From Caldivirga sp. (GTDB lineage Archaea; Thermoproteota; Thermoprotei; Thermoproteales; Thermocladiaceae): a stretch of DNA of 7,211 nucleotides. The number at the start of each line of letters is the position of its first letter. Position 1 is the stretch's first letter. Below are positions 1 through 4,751 of the stretch, piece after piece. Made by a program: the position numbers and the translations under genes. The notes beneath the pieces are model-generated. The model had not been told where the DNA came from, did no database searches, and saw only the letters and a list, made by a program, of their open reading frames with translations. The DNA is taken from assembly GCA_028275645.1 (NCBI GenBank), contig JAPWUH010000057.1, forward strand, positions 1-7,211, in the 5' to 3' direction.

Positions 1-1
1 A

Positions 2-217
2 GCCACGGTTAACGGTATTATGGTTGCTAGGGCCCTTGGCTATGATAGGCAATTGAAGGCGATAGGGGAGGCGTTAAGTAACGGCGCCCTAGCGGCTGGG
101 GTCAGTGGTAATGGTCCATCAGTCTTCGCGGTGTTTAAGGATGGTGAGGAGGGGCCGTACGTTGAGTATGTTAATAAGCAGTGGGGGTACTTAATACTTG
201 CAAGGCCAGTGGCCTGA
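2..217 (+). CDS. aroK: Archaeal shikimate kinase (GHMP kinase type), C-terminal part only
   Basis: This is the last 71 codons of a gene entering from the left edge; the frame is open from base 2 to the TGA at 215-217. The visible segment contains a glycine-rich GVSGNGPSVFAV stretch, which matches the third conserved motif of GHMP kinases in the form typical of archaeal shikimate kinase (SGxGP), with an alanine/glycine-rich helix before it and a short beta-rich tail. Archaeal shikimate kinase phosphorylates shikimate with ATP to give shikimate 3-phosphate and is unrelated to bacterial AroK. The family is about 270-290 residues, so roughly three quarters lies outside the window. The presence of aroA, the next enzyme of the pathway, at 4752-5996 supports the call. 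Other GHMP kinases such as homoserine or mevalonate kinase are less likely but cannot be fully excluded from this fragment. Confidence 0.82.
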   Translation, partial: ATVNGIMVARALGYDRQLKAIGEALSNGALAAGVSGNGPSVFAVFKDGEEGPYVEYVNKQWGYLILARPVA

Positions 218-296
218 TTAATCTTAAAATAGTATTGCCCCTTAAGCAGATTATTTTACAGGTCTAGTGGATTGGCGAGGGGGATGAAGAACATAG

Positions 297-306
297 GTTT
301 TTAAAG
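297..306 (+). promoter_or_regulatory. TATA box of the hsp20-rpo5 unit
   Basis: The stretch GTTTTTAAAG is centred about 27 bases upstream of the hsp20 ATG at 330. Archaeal TATA boxes sit about 26 bases before the transcription start, so the mRNA probably begins at or within a base or two of the ATG (leaderless). No Shine-Dalgarno sequence lies between the box and the ATG, which agrees. The rest of the 218-329 gap shows no other clear element. Confidence 0.65.
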
Positions 307-329
307 CCCTAAAGTCTAATAAAGTTGCT

Positions 330-866
330 ATGTCCTGGTTCGAGGACTTTGATGAGTGGTTTAAGAAGTGGAGGAGGTTTATCGAGGAGTTTGAGAGGGA
401 GGTGGAGAAGGAGTTTGAGGAGGCCTTTAAGCCATTCAGCGAGGAGCAGCCAAGGGGCGGTAGGAGAAGTAAGGGCAATGTATACTACTATGGCTTTGAA
501 ATAACAATGGGGCCTGACGGTAAGCCTAAGATTAGGGAGTTCGGTAATGTTAAACCCTGGGGTAGGCCCCTTGTTAGTGAGGACACAGAGCCATTAACCG
601 ACGTCTACGATGAGGGCGATGTCATTAAGGTCATAATGGACATGCCGGGGGTGGATAAGGATGATATCAACATAAATGTTGAACAGGATGGGAGGACTCT
701 AATTGTTGAGGCTAAGGGGAGCGATAGGAGTTATAGGAAGCAGTTAACGCTACCCGCAGAAGTCGATCCAAGCAAGGCTAAGGCAACTTACAAGAACGGT
801 GTCTTAACCATCGAACTACCCAAGAAGAGTAGAGGGAGTAGGGGGACTAAGATTAAGGTTGAGTAG
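330..866 (+). CDS. Small heat shock protein, Hsp20/alpha-crystallin family
   Basis: A 178-residue cytosolic chaperone that should form oligomers and hold unfolding proteins without ATP. Residues 1-36 form a strongly charged, aromatic-rich amphipathic segment (Trp and Phe alternate with Glu/Lys), the usual variable N-terminal arm. Residues 37-85 are a linker with a YYYGFEI strand. The alpha-crystallin domain runs from about 88 to 166 and shows MDMPGVDKDDI (103-113) and the signature ATYKNGVLTIELP (152-164). The C-terminal I-x-V anchoring motif is IKV (175-177), used by this family for oligomer assembly. The ATG start is supported by the TATA box at the correct distance for a leaderless transcript. 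It is followed two bases after its stop by the RNA polymerase subunit H gene, suggesting one transcript. Length and motif order are normal for an archaeal Hsp20. Confidence 0.93.
   Translation: MSWFEDFDEWFKKWRRFIEEFEREVEKEFEEAFKPFSEEQPRGGRRSKGNVYYYGFEITMGPDGKPKIREFGNVKPWGRPLVSEDTEPLTDVYDEGDVIKVIMDMPGVDKDDININVEQDGRTLIVEAKGSDRSYRKQLTLPAEVDPSKAKATYKNGVLTIELPKKSRGSRGTKIKVE
855..859 (+). promoter_or_regulatory. Likely Shine-Dalgarno of rpo5, inside the end of hsp20
   Basis: AAGGT (within AAGGTTGAG) ends nine bases before the ATG at 869 and is partly complementary to the archaeal 16S 3' end (consensus GGAGGTGATC). It lies in the last codons of hsp20, so rpo5 appears to be translated as the internal cistron of a shared mRNA, unlike the leaderless first gene. 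Confidence 0.45.
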
Positions 867-868
867 CC

Positions 869-1156
869 ATGCCCAGGGGGAGTACGGGTAAGGGTAGGCG
901 TAAGACTAAGGCTGAGGAGGTTTTAGAGAGGATAGCCAACCATGAGTTAATGCCCAAGGCAACCGTGCTATCCAAGGATGAGGCAAGGGAATTGTTAAGG
1001 AAGCTTAACGCGGCGCCCTGGCAATTACCCTGGATCAGGAGCACAGATCCATTAGTTAGGAGCCTGGGGGCTAAGCCAGGTAACATAATTAAGATAATTA
1101 GGAAGTCCCAGACGGCGGGTGAGATTGAGGTTTACAGGTTCGTCGTGCCCGGTTAA
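869..1156 (+). CDS. rpoH: DNA-directed RNA polymerase subunit H (Rpo5, Rpb5-like)
   Basis: A 95-residue protein matching archaeal RNA polymerase subunit H, the equivalent of the C-terminal domain of eukaryotic Rpb5, a core subunit at the downstream DNA-entry jaw. Residues 1-14 are a basic tail (GKGRRKTK) longer than in most relatives, which are about 75-85 residues. Residues 24-38 (NHELMPKATVLSKDE) and 52-93 carry the family core, including QLPWIRSTDP, LGAKPGNIIKIIRKS and TAGEIEVYRFVV. The usual histidine after PK in the first motif is replaced here (PKAT rather than PKHE), a mild deviation. The ATG follows the hsp20 stop after two bases and has a likely Shine-Dalgarno. In many archaea this gene precedes rpoB; here its neighbours are hsp20 and a convergent zinc-ribbon gene. 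The symbol rpoH here means archaeal subunit H, not the bacterial heat-shock sigma factor. Confidence 0.93.
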   Translation: MPRGSTGKGRRKTKAEEVLERIANHELMPKATVLSKDEARELLRKLNAAPWQLPWIRSTDPLVRSLGAKPGNIIKIIRKSQTAGEIEVYRFVVPG

Positions 1157-1196
1157 CCTTAGTTTAAGCACTGTAGCCATTACTGAGTTTAAACCT

Positions 1197-1436
1197 TCAC
1201 GCCTTCTGCTTCTTCGGCTTAACTTCACCAAGCACCTCACTGTGTTCATTAACCGGGAACTCCTTGCCGCACTTAGGGCAAGCCACCGATATACCCATGC
1301 TGTACCACGACTCGGCCAGTTCAAGGTCAAACACGTGGCCGCAGTACGGGCACTTTACCTTAAGCTTCAGCATCCTTTCAGGTACACCACCCGAGTATTC
1401 CCAATCCTCAGGTAGTTGCCATCCCTCCTCAGACAT
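1197..1436 (-). CDS. Small zinc-ribbon protein of unknown function
   Basis: A 79-residue protein with two CPxCG knuckles: C29-P-Y-C32-G-H and C53-P-K-C56-G-K, 20 residues apart, enough to bind one zinc in a rubredoxin-like or zinc-ribbon fold. The first 20 residues are acidic and tryptophan-rich (GWQLPEDWEY), and the last 10 are lysine-rich. Such small ribbons in archaea are often nucleic-acid or transcription/translation accessory factors, but nothing here identifies the partner, so no function is assigned. The ATG at 1434-1436 is supported by a strong TATA box 25 bases upstream, giving a leaderless transcript. The gene converges on rpo5 with a 40-base gap. Two overlapping ORFs in other frames lack any recognisable motif and are treated as shadows of this gene. 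Confidence 0.85.
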   Translation of the reverse strand: MSEEGWQLPEDWEYSGGVPERMLKLKVKCPYCGHVFDLELAESWYSMGISVACPKCGKEFPVNEHSEVLGEVKPKKQKA

Positions 1437-1456
1437 GCAGTGAACCGCCTTAACCT

Positions 1457-1472
1457 ATTTTATAAACTTTTC
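1457..1472 (-). promoter_or_regulatory. BRE and TATA box of the zinc-ribbon gene
   Basis: Read on the minus strand the sequence is GAAAAGTTTATAAAAT: an A-rich B-recognition element followed by an almost ideal archaeal TATA box. Its centre is about 25 bases from the ATG at 1436, predicting transcription from the start codon itself. Confidence 0.75.
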
Positions 1473-1544
1473 ACCCACATGGTGTTTTTCGGCATTTAAC
1501 GGTAATATATTCGTTAATTATCCTAATCAATCCATTTGAGTAGG

Positions 1545-1561
1545 CCGAAAGGATTTTTAAA
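1545..1561 (+). promoter_or_regulatory. BRE and TATA box of the radical SAM gene
   Basis: CCGAAAGGATTTTTAAA resembles the standard archaeal BRE (CGAAAG) plus TATA arrangement. Its centre near 1558 lies about 26 bases before the ATG at 1584, the spacing for a leaderless mRNA. A second, weaker A/T element, TAATATAT at 1502-1509, lies about 27 bases before the TTG at 1536 and is an alternative promoter for a longer product. Confidence 0.6.
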
Positions 1562-1583
1562 CCGGATGAGTATATTCGACGTA

Positions 1584-3227
1584 ATGCCTAAGCACAATGA
1601 TGGTTATCTAATAGTCCTAACGAGCGAAATAGCCACAGCGAGCGATACCTTCGGCGCATCTGTGGTTGGCTTTGCAAGCGCCATACCTGAGAACTACTTT
1701 AGAAGGAGGATAGCCCACATGTTCTTTAGGGTATCCAGCGATAGGGAGGGTAGGGTTAAGAGGGCTCCCTACGGCTTAGCTAAGGTTGAGGCTACACTGC
1801 TGAACTACGGGTTCAGTAGGAATGACGTAGTGATAGCAAGTCCATATAAGCTTGATAGAGTTATTGGCCCAAGGACAAGGATAGTTGGGATATACACCAT
1901 GGATGCCCTGGGCCTCAGCTACGGCTCAGGCATATTGTACTGGATTCTAAAGCTGGCTGATCTACCGTACAGGGGATTACCGTACATAGCCAGGTCTTTC
2001 CTAGAGGTCATTGAGCACCCAGCCATAAAGGCACACAGGGACCACATAAAGGTTGTTGTGGGTGGGCCGGCGGCATGGCAACTTGTGGACACTGGGGCCT
2101 GGCAGAAGCTGGGTGTGGACGTGGTTTACGAGGGTAACTTTGAGAATTACGGTCCCGTGCTCTTTGAGAGGATACTTAAGGGTGAGGATGTTAGGGGTAG
2201 GATCGTTAACAGTAGGCCGCCCTCGGTGGAGGAGGTACCTACTATAGTGACACCGTCGATAGGGGGCATGGTTGAGGTTACCAGGGGTTGTGGCAGGGGT
2301 TGCGCATTCTGCACACCAACGCTAAGCGGCATGATCTCCTCATTCCCCTTCGAGGGGCATATAGAGAAGGAGATCATAATCAACATTGAGAAGGGTGGAT
2401 TCAAAAGCATAACACTGCACAGTGATGAGTTCTTCAGGTATGGGGCTAAGGGTATTGACCCAAACCCTGATAAGGTTAAGGAGCTTGTGGTTAAGGCCTA
2501 TAGATTGATTAAGCGCTACGGAGAGGACTACAGACTACATACAGACTTCACGACAGCCGCTGTGGTTGTCCAGGCCCCTGAGCTTGTTAAGTTCGTTGGG
2601 GAGTACATGAATGAGGGTGGTGACTGGAGCTTCATAGAAATGGGTATTGAGACTGGGTCCCCGAGGCTACTGAACATGCTGATGGCTGGTAAGGCAAAAC
2701 CCTTCACACCAAGGCAATACCCTGACATTGTTGAACAGGCCGTAGGCATACTGAATGACAATAGGTGGGTTGTGGTTGGGACGATGATACTTAACCTACC
2801 CGGTGAGAGGGATGAGGATGTAGCCGCTAGCCTTGAGTTGCTGGATAGGTTAAAGAAGTATAGGATATTGACATTCCCACTACCCTTCATACCCATGGGC
2901 GCGCTTAGGAGGAGGGACTTCACAGTCCTTGACAAGATGATTGAGGATCCGTTGAGGAGGGAGTTCATACTCAAGGCATTGATAAAGTCCATGGAAGAGG
3001 CCGTGAGGTCCGTGGACCTGATAGTAAGTAACGTAGAGAACATCGTGGCCAAGTTCATAATAAGGCGCATAAGCCTATTCGCCTTCAACCTAGTGCTGGG
3101 TAGGTATAAGGCTAAGCTGGGTCAGTTAGGCGAATACAGTGCCGAATTTATACACAAACTAGCCTCAGCGGCGTGGGATATCAGTAAGTCACCCATTGGG
3201 ATAACAATCAATGAGGTTAACCAGTGA
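1584..3227 (+). CDS. Radical SAM protein with B12-binding-like N-terminal domain (COG1032-like), function unknown
   Basis: About 547 residues from the ATG at 1584; the frame stays open upstream to a TTG at 1536 (563 residues) and an ATG at 1566. I prefer 1584 because a strong TATA box overlaps the upstream codons. Residues below are counted from 1584. The N-terminal part (about 8-200) resembles the Rossmann-like B12-binding domain fused to COG1032 proteins: KVVVGGPAAWQL at 156-167 then LGVDVVYEG at 176-184. I see no DxHxxG cobalamin-ligand motif. The radical SAM core (about 225-440) has the [4Fe-4S] motif C236-x3-C240-x2-C243, then IEMGIETGS (352-360) and LPGERDED (405-412), both typical of the COG1032 barrel. 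These three are the only cysteines in the protein, so no auxiliary cluster is expected. The C-terminal 100 residues are helical, with no recognised domain. The substrate is unknown: methyl transfer, ring formation or methylthiolation are all possible. Confidence 0.82.
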   Translation: MPKHNDGYLIVLTSEIATASDTFGASVVGFASAIPENYFRRRIAHMFFRVSSDREGRVKRAPYGLAKVEATLLNYGFSRNDVVIASPYKLDRVIGPRTRIVGIYTMDALGLSYGSGILYWILKLADLPYRGLPYIARSFLEVIEHPAIKAHRDHIKVVVGGPAAWQLVDTGAWQKLGVDVVYEGNFENYGPVLFERILKGEDVRGRIVNSRPPSVEEVPTIVTPSIGGMVEVTRGCGRGCAFCTPTLSGMISSFPFEGHIEKEIIINIEKGGFKSITLHSDEFFRYGAKGIDPNPDKVKELVVKAYRLIKRYGEDYRLHTDFTTAAVVVQAPELVKFVGEYMNEGGDWSFIEMGIETGSPRLLNMLMAGKAKPFTPRQYPDIVEQAVGILNDNRWVVVGTMILNLPGERDEDVAASLELLDRLKKYRILTFPLPFIPMGALRRRDFTVLDKMIEDPLRREFILKALIKSMEEAVRSVDLIVSNVENIVAKFIIRRISLFAFNLVLGRYKAKLGQLGEYSAEFIHKLASAAWDISKSPIGITINEVNQ

Positions 3228-3663
3228 TTAACCCCACCTCCTTAAGGATACTCATCATTGAGCTCCCCCTCAACCTAACCGGGTTTAGGTGTATGACAAC
3301 CCTAACGACGTCGTCACCGCCGCTTAACGTTAATTCATTTAAGTAAAGTCTCTGCTTATCGAACCTGAGGTAAAGCTTATTCCCACTAACCCTTGACTCT
3401 AGGGAAAGTTTAATCAACCTCTTATCCTCATCAGAGAGCCTGGCAGCAATACCCCTGACGATATCATCATTACCACAACCCTTAAGTCTTAACACAACCC
3501 TGAAGACCTTAATCGGGTTATTGTAATGCCCCCTAAGTGAACTAACCTCAACTAGCTTAGCAACCCCTGGGCCAAGTAGGTTAATTAACGTGGACATAAC
3601 CTTATCGTAATCCTCAGTGGCATGCGCATGCGTCTCCGCGTCTATCCTATCAACCAGGCACAT
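3217..3663 (-). CDS. COG1325/PF01877-type RNA-binding protein, predicted exosome-associated
   Basis: A 148-residue protein with the conserved blocks of the archaeal COG1325 family (predicted exosome subunit, PF01877): AHATED (13-18), RGHYNNPI (44-51) and LYLRFDKQRLY (97-107), followed by a predicted strand DDVVRVVIHL. The length is usual for the family. Family members are linked to RNA processing or degradation by gene neighbourhood and by their ribosomal-L5-like fold; the exosome link is prediction rather than something visible here. The ATG at 3661-3663 has a possible TATA element about 27 bases upstream. The last 11 bases overlap the end of the convergent radical SAM gene, and the start is 38 bases from the divergent universal stress protein gene. 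Confidence 0.82.
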   Translation of the reverse strand: MCLVDRIDAETHAHATEDYDKVMSTLINLLGPGVAKLVEVSSLRGHYNNPIKVFRVVLRLKGCGNDDIVRGIAARLSDEDKRLIKLSLESRVSGNKLYLRFDKQRLYLNELTLSGGDDVVRVVIHLNPVRLRGSSMMSILKEVGLITG

Positions 3664-3672
3664 GGGTTAGTG

Positions 3673-3682
3673 CTTATTAATA
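3673..3682 (+). promoter_or_regulatory. Probable TATA box of the universal stress protein gene
   Basis: CTTATTAATA is centred about 25 bases before the ATG at 3702, the spacing for a leaderless transcript. It lies closer to the start of the opposite gene than the TATA box of that gene does. Confidence 0.5.
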
Positions 3683-3683
3683 C

Positions 3684-3698
3684 GGGTTTATTTTTAAA
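3684..3698 (-). promoter_or_regulatory. Probable TATA box of the COG1325-type gene
   Basis: On the minus strand the A/T-rich run reads TTTAAAAATAAACCC, with its centre 26-28 bases from the ATG at 3663. It overlaps the zone where the initiation complex for the divergent stress protein gene would sit. Confidence 0.5.
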
Positions 3699-3701
3699 AT
3701 T

Positions 3702-4130
3702 ATGTTTAGCAAAATACTCGTAGCCACCGATGGCTCGCAATACTCCGATAAGGCCGTTGACGTGGCCATAAGGTTAGCTAAGGTCTTCAATTCAAGCTTA
3801 TATATAATACACGTCGTCGAGGAGGATAAGGTTGCCATGGCTACGTCAGCCATGCCCATAATGGTTAATATAATAGATGACATGGTTAAGGCTGGTAATG
3901 AGATACTAAGCAAGGCTAAGGCCAGGGCTGTTGACATGGGTGTTAACGCCGAGACCATACTGGCTAGGGGTAATGCAGCCGATAAGATACTTGAAACCGC
4001 GGAGAGACTTAACGTGGACCTTATAGTGGTTGGTTCAAGGGGTTTAAGGGGCTTAGCAAGGTTCCTACTGGGTTCGGTATCTGAGAAGGTGGCTAGGCAC
4101 TCAAACAAGCCTGTGCTTATCGTCAAGTAG
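3702..4130 (+). CDS. Universal stress protein, UspA family, ATP-binding type
   Basis: A single-domain, 142-residue cytosolic protein of normal UspA size, expected to dimerise. It opens with KILVATDGSQYSDKAV (4-19), the first strand and the aspartate that contacts adenine-nucleotide in the family. The nucleotide-binding loop near the C-terminus is complete: G111-x2-G114-x9-G124-S125 (GSRGLRGLARFLLGS), then the closing strand KPVLIVK. This marks the ATP-binding branch of the family rather than the branch that lacks nucleotide binding. The specific stress or partner cannot be read from sequence. The gene is apparently transcribed alone: the divergent neighbour starts 38 bases away and the next gene is convergent, 27 bases after the stop. 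No Shine-Dalgarno is visible, consistent with a leaderless mRNA. Confidence 0.93.
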   Translation: MFSKILVATDGSQYSDKAVDVAIRLAKVFNSSLYIIHVVEEDKVAMATSAMPIMVNIIDDMVKAGNEILSKAKARAVDMGVNAETILARGNAADKILETAERLNVDLIVVGSRGLRGLARFLLGSVSEKVARHSNKPVLIVK

Positions 4131-4157
4131 CTGAGGCTACGTTTAAAGCCCTAGCCC

Positions 4158-4643
4158 CTACTTCCTCATGTGCGAGAGCCTACCCCTGATGAAATCGATG
4201 ACCAGTGAAATATCCCTCCTAACGAACTCCTCCCTACTATACCGTGAAACCTCCATATCTCTATCGAAGCCGTTATACTGAAACTCATGTAGATTTATAG
4301 CTACCTCAGTGACTAATCTAAGGTCCCTATCCCCAATTATTGCAGCAACTTCCCTTAACCTACCTGAAGGCATGACGGCTATTACCCAGTCAACCCTCTC
4401 CACAGTCTTCGTTGGTGTAATCTTCCTCCTCCCCGGGAAGTACTGTGAAAGCAAGTCCCTATAGTCCACGGATAGGCCTGCCACATATGCTTTCAAGGCT
4501 TGGTAAGCCTTACCTGCGGCATTCCTTAAAAGGCCATTTTTCATGAACCTCTCGGCTAACTCAGCCTCGTAAAGCGCCTCCATGAACCTATCCTCCTGAT
4601 ACCTCCTCTCATCCACCCACGGCTTCGTTACCTCATTAACCAC
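4158..4643 (-). CDS. PaREP1/HEPN-like helical protein
   Basis: A 161-residue, almost wholly helical soluble protein. Residues 20-57 have the pattern of PaREP1 family (PF05942) and related HEPN-like proteins: a helix with alternating A/E (ALYEAELAERF), a short turn, then KAYQALKAYVAGL, as in paired helices of the HEPN fold. Residues 112-125 (TEVAINLHEFQYNG) resemble the family's conserved LH..FY segment. The C-terminus carries R153-x4-H158, which has the form of the HEPN RNase motif, though its position at the very end makes catalysis doubtful. PaREP1 proteins are multicopy in Thermoproteales and of unknown function. The start is GTG at 4641-4643 with a weak AGGTTGA upstream; the next in-frame ATG is residue 21, which would remove the basic N-terminus. 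It lies on the same strand as aroA, 108 bases downstream, with its own candidate promoter. Assignment to this family is from pattern memory. Confidence 0.62.
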   Translation of the reverse strand: MVNEVTKPWVDERRYQEDRFMEALYEAELAERFMKNGLLRNAAGKAYQALKAYVAGLSVDYRDLLSQYFPGRRKITPTKTVERVDWVIAVMPSGRLREVAAIIGDRDLRLVTEVAINLHEFQYNGFDRDMEVSRYSREEFVRRDISLVIDFIRGRLSHMRK

Positions 4644-4682
4644 CGGAAGTCAACCTAGTTACATTGCAATCCGAAGGACTAA

Positions 4683-4692
4683 TCTTAAACCT
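4683..4692 (-). promoter_or_regulatory. Candidate TATA box of the PaREP1/HEPN-like gene
   Basis: On the minus strand, AGGTTTAAGA lies about 45 bases before the GTG at 4643 and would start a transcript near 4661, leaving an 18-base leader that holds AGGTTGA, a weak Shine-Dalgarno, at 4650-4656. If it is not used, the gene is read from the aroA promoter. Confidence 0.35.
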
Positions 4693-4711
4693 TACCGTAA
4701 GTGTTAAACCT
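4685..4711. repeat. Direct repeat pair enclosing a small inverted repeat
   Basis: TTAAACCT occurs at 4685-4692 and again at 4704-4711. Between and partly overlapping them is a perfect inverted repeat, CTTAC-C-GTAAG (4691-4701). The cluster sits just upstream of, and overlapping, the candidate TATA box of the PaREP1/HEPN-like gene. The repeats are short, so chance is possible. Confidence 0.4.
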
Positions 4712-4751
4712 CAATATGCAAGGTGGGGTATTGGCCTTACTAGTGGTTGAT

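Noticed and set aside
218..329. Gap between the shikimate kinase and hsp20 genes, considered for a small RNA or tRNA
   Set aside because: No cloverleaf, no T-loop GGTTCRA sequence and no box C/D pair; only the hsp20 TATA box is supported.
1151..1196. Palindromes GGTTAACC (1151-1158) and GTTTAAAC (1187-1194) in the gap between convergent rpo5 and the zinc-ribbon gene, considered as a terminator
   Set aside because: Eight-base A/T-rich palindromes with no spacer or loop and no following T-run; archaeal terminators are mainly T-rich tracts, so chance is a sufficient explanation.
1052..1415. Overlapping open frames on both strands around the zinc-ribbon gene (1052-1330 minus, 1119-1415 plus)
   Set aside because: Neither has a recognisable domain; they overlap Rpo5 and the CPxCG-bearing frame, which has both motif and promoter support.
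2528..3088. 186-codon open frame on the minus strand within the radical SAM gene
   Set aside because: Low-complexity Ser/Leu/Met-rich translation, no motif and no promoter; a shadow of the real gene.
3240..3475. Box C-like TGATGA motifs on the minus strand (near 3250, 3430 and 3465), considered as C/D box guide RNAs
   Set aside because: No box D (CTGA) at a suitable distance and no paired C'/D' boxes were found; all lie inside the coding sequence and fit common codons.
3677..4126. 149-codon open frame on the minus strand opposite the universal stress protein gene
   Set aside because: Covers the whole stress protein gene in antisense, with a Ser/Leu/Thr/Ala-rich translation and no motif. The plus-strand protein has the complete UspA nucleotide-binding loop.
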